Assembly: GCF_004345325.1 (NCBI RefSeq)
Contig: NZ_SLVJ01000022.1
Span: forward strand, 1 to 64,000
Source of the DNA: Acinetobacter calcoaceticus
GTDB lineage: Bacteria > Pseudomonadota > Gammaproteobacteria > Pseudomonadales > Moraxellaceae
Length of the DNA stretch: 64,000 nucleotides
Reading direction: 5' to 3'
The notes beneath the pieces were generated by a model that saw nothing but the letters and a program-made list of their open reading frames with translations, had not been told where the DNA came from and made no database searches. The number at the start of each line of letters is the position of its first letter. The first letter of the stretch is position 1. This document shows, one piece after another, positions 46,674 to 56,053 of this stretch. The translations under genes were made by a program, and so were the position numbers.

Positions 46674-47459
46674 CTAAAAGCGTGATAAACGAAAATCTGC
46701 CTTTCCATTTACCGTATAAGAAGACAATGAAACCTGCTGATTGTTCAAGCTTAATGACACAGCTGCCGCATCGTCTAGTCGGATTTGAAAAGGTGAAACA
46801 CCATCCAAGGTCAATGTAGATGACTGACGACCTGTAGCCAATACTTTGCCAGTACCATCCATGATATTCACTGAGGTTGGACGACTAAAGTTCAACACCA
46901 ATTGATCACCTGTTGCTGCAGTGCTTTCATTTGAAAGCTGTACCACTTCAACATCATTGTTTTGCGCAGGTGCAGCAGATTTCTTCGCAGACCATTTTTG
47001 TAGACCAAAGACCACCAAGCAGATCACCAACACCGCGACGATTGCGATGACAGTGCGCTTTAACCATTTACGATTACGGTCGCCTTTTGAACCCGGGAGC
47101 CGTCCCATAATCTTGATGGGGGAATCATTTAATGCATGATTCGGCAACAACCCAGTGTCGTTTTGATAAATTTCATCAAAGCGCTGAATAATGGCTGTTG
47201 CATCCACATTTAAATATTTCGCATAAGAGCGGTAATAGCCCTTAATAAAAGTCGCCTCAGGCAGGTTCTTATATTCGTCTTGTTCTAACGCGGCCAAGGT
47301 TTTCAACGGGATTTTAAGGTCCGATGAAACATCCTCTACGCTTCGCGTAAGTGAAATTCTCACTTGACGCAAGTACTCGCCAGGACGTTGAATATTTCCT
47401 AAAGCATTAGGTGCTACGTTTGAACCAGTAGGTTGCTGTGAATTAGGATTTACTTCCAT
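46674..47459 (-). CDS. rodZ: Cell shape protein RodZ
   Basis: RodZ links MreB to the wall elongation complex. A cytoplasmic helix-turn-helix (RISLTRSVEDVSSDLKIP to about 95) is followed by a basic stretch, one span (about 132-152, AIVAVLVICLVVFGLQKW) and a periplasmic beta domain with LVLNFSRPTSVNIMDGTG. The 261-residue length fits a short RodZ. It overlaps pilW by ten bases. Confidence 0.92.
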   Translation of the reverse strand: MEVNPNSQQPTGSNVAPNALGNIQRPGEYLRQVRISLTRSVEDVSSDLKIPLKTLAALEQDEYKNLPEATFIKGYYRSYAKYLNVDATAIIQRFDEIYQNDTGLLPNHALNDSPIKIMGRLPGSKGDRNRKWLKRTVIAIVAVLVICLVVFGLQKWSAKKSAAPAQNNDVEVVQLSNESTAATGDQLVLNFSRPTSVNIMDGTGKVLATGRQSSTLTLDGVSPFQIRLDDAAAVSLSLNNQQVSLSSYTVNGKADFRLSRF

Positions 47460-48265
47460 ACCGCCTCAGTACTGTGCTGTAATTGCATATATCGTTTATA
47501 TTCTTGACTGTCTGGAAATTGCGCCTGCAACTGATTGAGTTGCTGTTGCATATCCATCTGATCACCATGGGCTCGCGCCAAACGCGCTTCCAACCAAAGT
47601 GCATTCGCACCTCGGTTATTGTGCCCGATTAAATGAACATATTGTTCATAAAATTGAGTCGCCGCTTTAAAATCTTGCTGCGTATAATATATTTCAGCCA
47701 ACGCTAATCGTGAAAGCGTAGACTCGCGATTGACATGTAAGGCTTGTTCAAAGGTGGTTTTGGCCTGCGCCTGATCACCTAAACTTAAATAGACTTGACC
47801 CAAATTTTCAAGCGCACGATAGCGTTGATCATAGCCAAGCGCTGCACCAGCCACTTTGAGTTGTACCACCGCATCGTCATAACGCTTGAGTTGGTATAAG
47901 TAAGTGGCATAGTTATTACGCGCTTGGGCATTTTTTGCATCAGATGCAATCGCACGTTTAAAGTAACGCTCAGCCAATTGTAGATTTTCTGGGCTACCTT
48001 CTTGTTGCAGTAACACACCCATCAACATATTGGCATTTGAATCATGAGAGTCAAATGCAAGTGCTTGATCCAGTGCACGTTTCGCTGCATCGAGATCTCC
48101 GAGACGGATATACTCTGCTGCCAACTGTGATCTGGCTTTGACACCACGTTGCGGATCTTTTTTGACCAAGGTATCTGTGGCTGAACTTTGGCATCCAGAA
48201 ATCGACCATACAGCCATACACAGCACTGCTATCGCGATGTTTTTTGGATACGTCCATCTAGTCAA
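47450..48265 (-). CDS. pilW: Type IV pilus biogenesis/stability lipoprotein PilW (PilF)
   Basis: An outer-membrane lipoprotein with TPR repeats that helps the PilQ secretin multimerise. A signal with lipobox SISGCQ (Cys near 25) is followed by repeats such as AAEYIRLGDLDAAKRALDQA and AQARNNYATYLYQLKRYDDA. The likely start is TTG 48265: AGGGG lies six bases before it but directly touches the TTG at 48271. Located between rodZ and rlmN, as in Pseudomonas. Confidence 0.9.
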   Translation of the reverse strand: MTRWTYPKNIAIAVLCMAVWSISGCQSSATDTLVKKDPQRGVKARSQLAAEYIRLGDLDAAKRALDQALAFDSHDSNANMLMGVLLQQEGSPENLQLAERYFKRAIASDAKNAQARNNYATYLYQLKRYDDAVVQLKVAGAALGYDQRYRALENLGQVYLSLGDQAQAKTTFEQALHVNRESTLSRLALAEIYYTQQDFKAATQFYEQYVHLIGHNNRGANALWLEARLARAHGDQMDMQQQLNQLQAQFPDSQEYKRYMQLQHSTEAVWK

Positions 48266-48274
48266 ATTCAACCC

Positions 48275-49573
48275 CTAATCGATATCACCTGAAGTGCGTA
48301 TAATCACATCACGTTCTTCAACTGTTTTTTTCCATTGTGCTGCACGACGTGTTCGATCAGCGACTTGACCCACCAATTGACCACAGGCAGCGTCAATATC
48401 ATCACCACGCGTTTGTCGAATCGTACACACAAATCCGGCATCAGACAAAGTTTTTTGAAAAGAAATCGTCCGATTACGGCTTGAACGCTCATAAGGCGCA
48501 TGTGGGAATGGGTTAAATGGGATTAAATTAATTTTACTTGGCAGATTTTTCAACAGCTTTATCATCTGCTGTGCATGTTCAGGTTTATCATTCACCCCTT
48601 CTAACATCACATACTCGATGGTGACATGTTTACGCGAACTTTCGTTGCCATCTTTGGCAATATAGCGTTGGCATGCAGCGATCAATTGTGCCAGCGGGTA
48701 TTTTTTATTGATCGGTACCAATTCATTCCGTAACTCATCATTCGGTGCATGCAATGAAATCGCCAAGGCCACATCAATATCTTGTGCCAATTGATCGATT
48801 TTAGGCACCACACCTGATGTGGACAAAGTCACACGGCGTTTCGACATACCATAGGCAAAGTCGTCGAGCATGATCTGCATCGAACTGAGTACTGCGTTGT
48901 AGTTCAACAACGGTTCGCCCATACCCATCATCACCACATTGGTCACAGTACGTTCACGTTCGGCGATCTCCACCTCTTCCATATAGGAATAGTTGGCCAT
49001 CCACAATTGACCAATGATCTCATCTGGGGTGAGGTCACGTTGAAAGCCTTGCTTACCGGTCGAGCAAAATGAACAATCTAGGGCACAACCCACTTGTGAA
49101 GAAATACACAGGGTTTTACGTGCGCCAGTTTTGTCATCAGCAGGGATCAGCACGGTTTCAACCAAAGAGCCGGCACCATCGCCAACACGGAACACCCATT
49201 TACGGGTCCCATCTTTAGAATAATTACGGTGTACCACTTCTGGGCCACGAATTTCACAAATACGTTCCAGTTTTTCGCGCAGTTTTCCAGAGATATTGCT
49301 CATCTGGGCAAAATCTGTCACAAAAAATTGGTGAATCCACTTCATCACTTGTCCGGCGCGAAATTTCTTTTCACCGATATCAAGAAAAAATTGTTCTAAC
49401 TGTGCCCGCGACATACCCATTAAATTGACTTTCTGGGTAATTTCAGGCGGCGTCATTGGGGATGCGACTGGTTGCTGTTCATCGGGCTGACTGCTGTGTG
49501 GTTGATCCACAGACGCAGTGAGTAATGGATCTGTATCTAAATCAGCGGATGAAACGCCCACTTCAACGTTCAT
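48275..49573 (-). CDS. rlmN: Dual-specificity rRNA/tRNA methyltransferase RlmN
   Basis: A radical SAM enzyme that methylates C2 of A2503 in 23S rRNA and A37 in some tRNAs. The 4Fe-4S motif is [13 protein letters not shown] (Cys-x3-Cys-x2-Cys with the first Cys in VGCALDC), and the methylated and resolving cysteines are in VGC and [10 protein letters not shown] near the C-terminus. The first about 50 residues are an unconserved polar tail, so a later start is possible; the ATG at 49573 is used. Confidence 0.95.
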   Translation of the reverse strand: MNVEVGVSSADLDTDPLLTASVDQPHSSQPDEQQPVASPMTPPEITQKVNLMGMSRAQLEQFFLDIGEKKFRAGQVMKWIHQFFVTDFAQMSNISGKLREKLERICEIRGPEVVHRNYSKDGTRKWVFRVGDGAGSLVETVLIPADDKTGARKTLCISSQVGCALDCSFCSTGKQGFQRDLTPDEIIGQLWMANYSYMEEVEIAERERTVTNVVMMGMGEPLLNYNAVLSSMQIMLDDFAYGMSKRRVTLSTSGVVPKIDQLAQDIDVALAISLHAPNDELRNELVPINKKYPLAQLIAACQRYIAKDGNESSRKHVTIEYVMLEGVNDKPEHAQQMIKLLKNLPSKINLIPFNPFPHAPYERSSRNRTISFQKTLSDAGFVCTIRQTRGDDIDAACGQLVGQVADRTRRAAQWKKTVEERDVIIRTSGDID

Positions 49574-49648
49574 GAGTATTACCTAGACGATGTCTATTCA
49601 AAGAGGAATTGCGCATTATTTACACAATTTATTTTTACAGGAGAAAAA

Positions 49649-49682
49649 AAACCAAATAAGGAGTATAGCACTTATTTGGTTT
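49649..49682 (-). terminator. Terminator after ndk
   Basis: AAACCAAATAAG (49649-49660) pairs with CTTATTTGGTTT (49671-49682); the minus strand continues with seven T residues. It separates ndk from the rlmN operon. Confidence 0.88.
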
Positions 49683-49695
49683 AATCGACTGCGGA

Positions 49696-50127
49696 TTAAC
49701 GCGTACGTGGGCAAAGCTCAGTCTGAGCGAAGAAGTAGTTAACTTCACGATCAGCAGATGCAACTGAGTCAGAACCATGTGCAGCATTTTCATCGATGCT
49801 TACAGCGAAATCAGCACGGATCGTACCTGGAGCAGCTTCTTTAGGATTGGTTGCGCCAAGGATATCACGGTGTGCAAGAACAGCGTTTTCGCCTTCAAGT
49901 ACAGATACAACAACAGGACCAGAAGTCATGAATGCAACGAGGTCAGCAAAGAAACCACGTTCTTTGTGCTCAGCATAAAAGCCTTCAGCTTCTGCTTGAG
50001 ACAAATGTTTCATTTTAGTTGCAACGATTTTAAGACCTGATTTTTCAAAACGTGCAAAAATATCACCAATGTGGTTTTTGCCTACAGCATCAGGTTTAAC
50101 AATAGAGAGAGTACGTTCGATCGCCAT
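49696..50127 (-). CDS. ndk: Nucleoside diphosphate kinase
   Basis: Ndk equalises nucleoside triphosphate pools. The 143-residue protein has the phosphorylated histidine H117 in ENAAHGSDS, exactly the usual position. AAGGAG lies six bases before the ATG. A strong -10 and its own terminator indicate an independent, well-expressed unit. Confidence 0.97.
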   Translation of the reverse strand: MAIERTLSIVKPDAVGKNHIGDIFARFEKSGLKIVATKMKHLSQAEAEGFYAEHKERGFFADLVAFMTSGPVVVSVLEGENAVLAHRDILGATNPKEAAPGTIRADFAVSIDENAAHGSDSVASADREVNYFFAQTELCPRTR

Positions 50128-50165
50128 GTTTTGGCTCCTTAAATTTTAACGTCAAAATTTGGCGC

Positions 50166-50171
50166 ATTATA
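50166..50171 (-). promoter_or_regulatory. Likely -10 element of the ndk promoter
   Basis: The complement of 50166-50171 is TATAAT, a perfect -10, about 40 bases before the ndk start. The -35 (CTGATC, 17 bases further up) is poor. Confidence 0.5.
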
Positions 50172-50252
50172 CAGCCTAAATGCGGTGTGATCAGCTTTTG
50201 AAGTGTAAAAGTTTAGATTATTTTCGCGGATAAGCGCCAATATCCATAAAAA

Positions 50253-50453
50253 TTAGCGAACTTCATCAATCCATGCCATCTGAATGCCTTCAAGCAGGCC
50301 TTCAGTCGACTTGGTTGGGTCATCGCCAAACTCAGGCAGCGCACAGACCCAAGCATGTAAATCAGTAAAACGAATCCACTGTGGATCCACATCTGGATGC
50401 GCTTCACTGAGTTCAATGGCAATATCAAGGGTATCCGTCCAACGTAGACTCAT
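50253..50453 (-). CDS. iscX: Iron-sulfur assembly protein IscX
   Basis: A 66-residue acidic protein beginning MSLRWTDTLDIAIELSEAHP, the IscX (YfhJ) signature. IscX binds iron and IscS and tunes Fe-S assembly. I use ATG 50453, with GGA upstream; a TTG three codons earlier is less likely. In E. coli it ends the isc operon; here it stands alone beside ndk with no isc genes in view. Confidence 0.92.
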   Translation of the reverse strand: MSLRWTDTLDIAIELSEAHPDVDPQWIRFTDLHAWVCALPEFGDDPTKSTEGLLEGIQMAWIDEVR

Positions 50454-50592
50454 CTTTTCCAACCTAATCGTGTTTATTTATCGTGGCTACTCTAGCAAAA
50501 AACCCCTCACCGCACCACGATTAAGCAAGGCAAATACCATGCAAGCCCATTTCAAAGCGTGGCCTGTCATGACGATACAACTCTTATCCAAC

Positions 50593-51393
50593 TCAGAGGC
50601 TAACGTTTAAGACTGGTGCAGCAAAGATAATCAAACTGGCCACCGAAGCACCGATCAGCGCCCCCATCAACACATCGGTTGGATAATGCAAACCCAACAC
50701 CATCCGCGACAATGCCACCAATACGGTAAATGGCAGCATGACAATCAACAACGGAGGATGCACATAACCCAACACGATGGTCGCCAACACAGCATGTAAA
50801 GTGTGACCCGATGGAAAACTAAAATGATCCAGAGGGCGCTCACCCATCACGATCACTTGATGCACCTGATAAGGCCGAGGTCGGGTGGTTTTGTGTTTTA
50901 AAATTTTATAGAGCAAAGTCCCGACTGCTCCACCGAGCAATAAATACATCAATTGATAACCATACGCCCAACCATGTTTAAGCCAGACCAACAGCAACAT
51001 GGCATACCAGAATGATCCATCGCCCAATCGACTGATGATTTTAAAGAACAGTGCCACCTGTTGAGAATGCGAAAAATTGTTCAGGTACATGCACCCCTTT
51101 AAATCGAGGTCGAGTAATTTTAATTTGGTGTCCTGAAAATTCATTTTCATGATTGGATCGGTGAAACCCAGATGTTTGGTCGTGGCGACCATCCCCACAC
51201 TGCGGATACTCGCCTTAAATCCGAACTGTCTAATGCTGTCTGTCATCGCCATAGTCTTGATTGTATCTACAATCCCAAACTTTTTAATCGTGTCTGTAAT
51301 GCCGTTATTTTTAATCTTGTCGCTCATTGCCATGTTCTGGATCGTATCTATAATGGCGAGTTTTTTGATTGTATTGCTCAATATTTTTTTCAT
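50593..51393 (-). CDS. PAP2 family lipid phosphatase with an N-terminal nonapeptide-repeat domain
   Basis: A 266-residue protein. Residues about 105-266 are a membrane PAP2 phosphatase with the three motifs KHKTTRPRP (about 167-175), FPSGHTL (about 195-201) and SRMVLGLHYPTD (about 231-242), so it should dephosphorylate a lipid phosphate such as phosphatidylglycerol phosphate, phosphatidate or undecaprenyl diphosphate. Residues 4-93 are ten consecutive nine-residue units of the form [G/A]-[I/M/F]-x-D-[T/S]-I-[K/R]-x-hydrophobic, which I do not recognise in this family. AGGAG lies six bases before the ATG. Its neighbour is a family-4 glycosyltransferase. Confidence 0.85.
   Translation of the reverse strand: MKKILSNTIKKLAIIDTIQNMAMSDKIKNNGITDTIKKFGIVDTIKTMAMTDSIRQFGFKASIRSVGMVATTKHLGFTDPIMKMNFQDTKLKLLDLDLKGCMYLNNFSHSQQVALFFKIISRLGDGSFWYAMLLLVWLKHGWAYGYQLMYLLLGGAVGTLLYKILKHKTTRPRPYQVHQVIVMGERPLDHFSFPSGHTLHAVLATIVLGYVHPPLLIVMLPFTVLVALSRMVLGLHYPTDVLMGALIGASVASLIIFAAPVLNVSL
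51115..51384 (-). repeat. Ten 27-base units encoding nonapeptide repeats in the PAP2 gene
   Basis: Codons for residues 4-93 fall into ten in-frame 27-base units. The peptide units include AIIDTIQNM, AMSDKIKNN, GITDTIKKF, GIVDTIKTM, AMTDSIRQF, GFKASIRSV and GFTDPIMKM. Isoleucine at position 6 is kept in the first seven and the ninth unit; Asp at position 4 in most. The DNA units have diverged, so the array is not recent. Confidence 0.8.
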
Positions 51394-51464
51394 TATTTTA
51401 CTCCTGTGTCATCGGACTTTTGCTGCTGTACACAGCGCTACACCTAGACCATTCTCTATTCCAT

Positions 51465-52748
51465 CTAGGTGCTCACCTCATGTTCCTTCGCCACCAAATA
51501 CAAGGCTTGTTCAAGTTGATGCACTGGATGTTGCCATCCGGCATGCTGGGTGGCTTGTACTGCCAATATTCCCATTTGTCGCAGTACGCGCCGATTGGGT
51601 AAGTTCATCAAGGTTTGGGTGAATCCTGCGCGATCTCCGCGCGTACTCAACCAACCGGTTTGATGCTGCACCACATATTGCTGTGCACTGGCATAATTAT
51701 AGGCCACGACAGCTAAGCCACTGGCCATGGCTTCAAGCACCACATTACCAAAGGTTTCAACTTGGCTAGCAAAGACAAAAACATCTGCGCTGGCATAGGC
51801 TGTAGCCAAAGTTTCGCCGCGCAACCCACCAGTAAAAATGGCCTGTTCAGCGCCGGGAATTTGCTTCAAACGCCCCAGATCTGGGCCTTCACCCACGATC
51901 ACCAATTGTACCTTTTTCTGCTGTAGTCGCAGAGTATGAAAAGTTTCAATTATGACCTCAATCTCTTTTTCAGGAGAGAGTCGCCCCACATAGAGCATCA
52001 CAGTAGTATCCGCATCTGCTCCCCAACACTGCCGCAAGGACTCAGAACGATGCTTCGGGGAAAAACGTTGTATATCAACACCACGACCGACCACCAACAA
52101 CGGACAGGTCACGCCAAATTGGCGCAGCGCTCTTTCGGTATCAACACTGGGTACACAGGTGAGCTGGGTACTGTTATGAAACCAGCGCAAATAACGTTGA
52201 ATCGGCTTGAGCAAAAACGCCAAATCAAAGAAGCGACTGAAGTCTTGAAAGGGTGAGTGGAAGCCACTGGATATCGGAATATTTTTCGCCTTTGCCGCAT
52301 GCAAAGCACTTAAGCCTAGCGGCCCCTCAGTCACGATATGCACCACATTGGGATTAAAATCCGCCAATGCCTGTGAGACTTTTAGAAATTGCGGCCAACC
52401 AAACTGTAAACTCGGGTATTTGGGGATTGCTTGGGCTTTGACCAAACACTCTTTGTAGGGAACGAACTCGGTACAGCGCTGCTGTTGCTCTGGACGGATT
52501 AACAATATTTTATGCCCGAGTTGCTGCAAACCTTTGCACAGTTGTAGCAAGGACAATGCCACCCCATTGATTTCAGGTGGCCAAGTTTCGGTCACGATCA
52601 CAATGCGTAGACGTGGTCGCACCAAATCATGCAAATAATCCTGTGCAACACGATGATTATTTTTTTGTTGTTGACGGAAATAAAATTTGATGTGATCGCG
52701 AAAATCATAAGGTTTATCGTATAAGAATTCTGCATACTGATGTGTCAT
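51465..52748 (-). CDS. Family-4 glycosyltransferase
   Basis: A GT-B fold enzyme of about 427 residues. IVIVTETWPPEINGVALSL near residue 48 is the acceptor-side loop, LYVGRLSPEKEIEVIIETF near 254 and the late ETFGNVVLEAMASGLAVVAY near 337 are the donor-binding motifs of retaining transferases (E-x7-E). It resembles alpha-mannosyl and glycolipid-forming enzymes. ATG 52748 is used; a TTG four codons upstream is the alternative. Adjacency to the PAP2 phosphatase suggests a shared lipid substrate. Confidence 0.87.
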   Translation of the reverse strand: MTHQYAEFLYDKPYDFRDHIKFYFRQQQKNNHRVAQDYLHDLVRPRLRIVIVTETWPPEINGVALSLLQLCKGLQQLGHKILLIRPEQQQRCTEFVPYKECLVKAQAIPKYPSLQFGWPQFLKVSQALADFNPNVVHIVTEGPLGLSALHAAKAKNIPISSGFHSPFQDFSRFFDLAFLLKPIQRYLRWFHNSTQLTCVPSVDTERALRQFGVTCPLLVVGRGVDIQRFSPKHRSESLRQCWGADADTTVMLYVGRLSPEKEIEVIIETFHTLRLQQKKVQLVIVGEGPDLGRLKQIPGAEQAIFTGGLRGETLATAYASADVFVFASQVETFGNVVLEAMASGLAVVAYNYASAQQYVVQHQTGWLSTRGDRAGFTQTLMNLPNRRVLRQMGILAVQATQHAGWQHPVHQLEQALYLVAKEHEVST

Positions 52749-52872
52749 AACCGCACCCAATAGCCTAGTTTTAATTCTAGGCTACGGGGTTTATCTTTCA
52801 TTCTTATGCAGTTTCAATGACAGTTTATTGAAACTGATCCTTAAAAATGAGTCACATACGACATTTTATTTA

Positions 52873-53709
52873 CTATTCGTTATTTAACGCATAGTCGTCA
52901 GCAAAATCCATCAGAGATTCGCCATAGCTCAGAATCAAATAATCCTGTTGCAACAGATGCTGCTGTAGCCCTTGCTGAGTCGCCTGATCAAACTGATACA
53001 TCTGGCTTAAACACGCAATGAGTTGCTCGATCTGTACTGCGCTCAGCACGGTCGTTTTCACAAAATACAACAAGCTAGCGCCTAGACCAACAAACTCAAG
53101 GCCATAGCACTGCTCAAGATGCTGGATCAAGGCATAGCTTTGAAATGGATTGAGATCAACCGAAAAATAACCATTCGGCATTGCAGCCAGTTTCAGTGCA
53201 GGACTCGGTGCTGCAAAGACTTTCACCTCCACCTGCTCATCGAGCATCGGGACAGGATTGGCATTGATCGCCAACAGCACTGCACCGTCTTCTGCGCCAT
53301 AATCCAAAACTTTGCTCAGTGCGGTGATCGAGGTCTGTAACTCAGGCGCTTGCAGTTGTTCGATACGATACTGCAACTGATACAGCTCAACCTGCTGTTC
53401 AGCAACCGAATATTGATCTTTATCAAGGTCTTTGAAATGCAGTTCTTCATCGAAATACAACTCATCACGTTGACCGGCATGCATCGAAGTGTAATAGCAT
53501 TGGTTGACATCATCCAAGATCAGCAACACCTGATTCGGCTGCTGCTGTTTTAATTGCTCCTGTTTCAATTGCCGATAAAGCGCCAACACATCTGACCATG
53601 CCGTGATCTCACTGATCTGTGCATATTGCTGCAACTGCTGTAGAGCCGATGTTTGTACCTGCTCGAGTGAGGAATCAGTTTTAGGTTGATGTTGCTTGAG
53701 TTGTGCCAT
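52873..53709 (-). CDS. Unrecognised acidic Gln-rich protein downstream of tcdA
   Basis: From ATG 53709 (MAQLKQHQPKTDSS) the protein has 278 residues, no signal peptide and no membrane span. It is acidic and Leu/Gln-rich with long helical stretches (QVELYQLQYRIEQLQAPELQ) and a strand segment GAVLLAINANPVPMLDE. The start overlaps the end of tcdA by 29 bases, so co-transcription is likely. I do not recognise a family; a cytosolic partner or regulator is possible but unsupported. Confidence 0.75.
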   Translation of the reverse strand: MAQLKQHQPKTDSSLEQVQTSALQQLQQYAQISEITAWSDVLALYRQLKQEQLKQQQPNQVLLILDDVNQCYYTSMHAGQRDELYFDEELHFKDLDKDQYSVAEQQVELYQLQYRIEQLQAPELQTSITALSKVLDYGAEDGAVLLAINANPVPMLDEQVEVKVFAAPSPALKLAAMPNGYFSVDLNPFQSYALIQHLEQCYGLEFVGLGASLLYFVKTTVLSAVQIEQLIACLSQMYQFDQATQQGLQQHLLQQDYLILSYGESLMDFADDYALNNE

Positions 53710-54478
53710 GCTGTTGCATTCCCATTTTATCCAATTTCTTAAATACTTCTGCCACAGCAATCATGGCAAAACTTGAAGTCACCACCACTGCCGAGCCATA
53801 GCCCCCACAGCGCAAGCCCGCACTGGCACAGACTTCAGCGCTGGAAAATGGATTATCGATCGAGTAGACACACGTAATGCCAAATTTTTCTTTGGGCTTT
53901 TTACAGATGCCTTTGCCTCGCAATTGGCTGCGCAATTTGGCCAACATCGGGTCTTGTTCAGTTTTAGAGAGATCAGCGACACGAATCTTGAGTGGATCAA
54001 GCTTGCCCCCCGCCCCACCAGAAACAATCAGTTGGATCTTGTTAAAGCGGCAATACAGCATCAGGGCAAATTTGGCTTTGACATCATCGATACAGTCCAA
54101 CACCACATCGGGGGCGCTGGCCAGCATCTCTGCGATATTGTCCGGGGTAATGTAATCATCGACCAGATTGATTTTGATGCGTGGATTGATCTGGCGGCAA
54201 CGCTCTGCCATTACGGTGATTTTTTCATGCCCCAAGGTTGAACTCATGGCAGGCAATTGGCGATTGATATTCGATGCAGCCACCACATCCATATCCACCA
54301 AGGTCAATTCACCGACCCCACTACGCGCCAAGGCTTCGACCGCCCAAGAGCCGACCCCACCGATCCCGATGACCATGACATGACTGGCAGCATAATGCTT
54401 AAAGGCATCCTCACCATACACTTTGGCCACGCCTGCAAAACGGCGCTCATATTCATCATCTAGGGGCAAATCGCTCAT
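53681..54478 (-). CDS. tcdA: tRNA threonylcarbamoyladenosine dehydratase
   Basis: TcdA (CsdL) cyclises t6A37 to ct6A in tRNA with ATP. The 265-residue E1-like enzyme has the nucleotide loop VMVIGIGGVGSWAVEALARSG and DMDVVAASNINRQ, then FGITCVYS and GYGSAVVVTS near the C-terminus. ATG 54478 (MSDLPLDDEYERRF) gives the usual N-terminus; the ATG at 54493 adds five residues. Confidence 0.93.
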   Translation of the reverse strand: MSDLPLDDEYERRFAGVAKVYGEDAFKHYAASHVMVIGIGGVGSWAVEALARSGVGELTLVDMDVVAASNINRQLPAMSSTLGHEKITVMAERCRQINPRIKINLVDDYITPDNIAEMLASAPDVVLDCIDDVKAKFALMLYCRFNKIQLIVSGGAGGKLDPLKIRVADLSKTEQDPMLAKLRSQLRGKGICKKPKEKFGITCVYSIDNPFSSAEVCASAGLRCGGYGSAVVVTSSFAMIAVAEVFKKLDKMGMQQHGTTQATST

Positions 54479-54619
54479 GAGCTCACATGTCATCTAAAAT
54501 TTCAGCGCATTTTAACAAACTCAGCCGGACTAAAGTAGTCAATCCAATACCGTCTCAGTGAACTTAGCCGACAATTTAAACCAATCCCATTGCGATTAAT
54601 CCACCATAAAAACTCTGGC

Positions 54620-55393
54620 CTAATACTCATGCCACGCTGCTGGTAATTGCAATGACTTGGTTTGCGGGGCTTGTAATAGATAACTGCGCCGTTGATTGAC
54701 GGGCTTTTGATCTGAAGCTGCTGAGAGGGTGCGGAAATAATGGTATTTCATCTGCCATGTATATGGCTGTCGATAGTGAATATTCAGGATCAAATTTTCC
54801 TCATCATGGCAGCCCATATCACCGCCTTTTAGATAATCCTCCTCACTAAAACAGGCTCGAATCATCCGGTAAACTGAAAAAGGAATATTTTGAAATTGCA
54901 ATTTAGACTGGGCATTGGCTTTAAGCTCAAAAAAATCAGCAACCTCCTCCGTCATCATCCCGCCCGAATAATACTCATCAAAACGTTGAATCAATGCTAC
55001 GGCATAACTTTGCGCTGAGATCCGAAACAAAACCGGATAGATAAAACGCTGATCAGAAGCCTCAGGCTCATCATCAACCGTCCAATGTGTGGTCACAGTC
55101 TTGGCTTGATCATTTGAAAAATCCCACTGATTTAAAAGTTGCAGTTGCTTGTTCTGTCCTCTCAACTGATAGAGCTTTAAGTCCCAGATTAAATAATACT
55201 GCTCGGGTTGTTGCCTAACTTGATACAGTTGAGCATCTTGCCCAGTTTCACAACTTTGTGGAATCTGCTTACAGAGGCTTTGATGTTGTAATGCGCTCGC
55301 TTGATATTTTTTTAGATCGAGGCGATCAGCATCGGCATAACTGTGTACCGAATAGATACTCAGTAAAATCATCAGGCTATATTTTATTTTCAT
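54620..55393 (-). CDS. Unrecognised exported protein
   Basis: A 257-residue protein with a Sec signal peptide (MILLSIYSVHSYADA, cut near residue 20). The mature part has five cysteines (for example LCKQIPQSCET, RACFSEED and DMGCHDEEN) that may form disulfides. The body alternates strands and turns and carries no known motif. It is the first of three adjacent unknown exported proteins and lies 25 bases from a lipoprotein gene. Confidence 0.72.
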   Translation of the reverse strand: MKIKYSLMILLSIYSVHSYADADRLDLKKYQASALQHQSLCKQIPQSCETGQDAQLYQVRQQPEQYYLIWDLKLYQLRGQNKQLQLLNQWDFSNDQAKTVTTHWTVDDEPEASDQRFIYPVLFRISAQSYAVALIQRFDEYYSGGMMTEEVADFFELKANAQSKLQFQNIPFSVYRMIRACFSEEDYLKGGDMGCHDEENLILNIHYRQPYTWQMKYHYFRTLSAASDQKPVNQRRSYLLQAPQTKSLQLPAAWHEY

Positions 55394-55418
55394 GCTTTCA
55401 GCTCAACTTAATACGGTT

Positions 55419-55925
55419 TCAAATAAACCCATGTTGCTGACAGAGTTGTAAATTGGATTTAAGGCTAAACTCAATTTGATCTGGATAGTTTTTATAATAA
55501 TGATGGACTTCTTCTAGCCCTTTTTGTTGCGCCAATAATACTGTTTTCAGTGAACAGGTTCGATAGATCAAATCTTTTTGCATGCTTTGCTGATCGTTTA
55601 ACTGCCTTTGCTTGGATTTTTTAAACCACTTATCAGTCAATGAATACTCAAAAACAACGCTATTGGCATTGGATTTCACATCTTCGACATAAATAAAATC
55701 ATTAACTTTAAATCTTTTCTGCCCATGCATTTTAGATTTTTCAGCTTTGGCTGCATTGACTGCTAAGGCGTTCACATCCTGATCATTGATTTTGTCTTGA
55801 TAAATTTTAACGTATTGTGGGTTTTGGCTATAACGCTTAGCATAGTCCGCACGAATGGCGCTGTCACCTGCCACACAGCCCCCTAAAAAAACCGCAGCCA
55901 GCATGCTATAAAATATCTTATTCAT
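55419..55925 (-). CDS. Unrecognised lipoprotein
   Basis: From ATG 55925 the protein has 168 residues and a lipobox (AAVFLGGCVAGD, Cys near 17). The mature part is basic and Lys/Gln-rich, with FIYVEDVKSNANSVVFEYSL in the middle and two further cysteines near the C-terminus. It may form a pair with the exported protein downstream, 25 bases away. ATG 55934 or GTG 55937 are also in frame. Confidence 0.72.
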   Translation of the reverse strand: MNKIFYSMLAAVFLGGCVAGDSAIRADYAKRYSQNPQYVKIYQDKINDQDVNALAVNAAKAEKSKMHGQKRFKVNDFIYVEDVKSNANSVVFEYSLTDKWFKKSKQRQLNDQQSMQKDLIYRTCSLKTVLLAQQKGLEEVHHYYKNYPDQIEFSLKSNLQLCQQHGFI

Positions 55926-56053
55926 TAAACTCATCACCCTGAAAATTTTTAAAATAACTCTATTGTTCTTCTAAACACCTTATCTGGTTTTACAACTGAG
56001 AAGCAATCTAATCTCACTGCTTATTGATTTCTTGAGCACCATTGGGAGTTTTA

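Noticed and set aside
51149..51622. Plus-strand 157-residue frame with Ile/Val/Ser repeats opposite the PAP2 gene
   Set aside because: It is the antisense shadow of the nonapeptide repeats; the minus strand has the PAP2 motifs and a good ribosome site.
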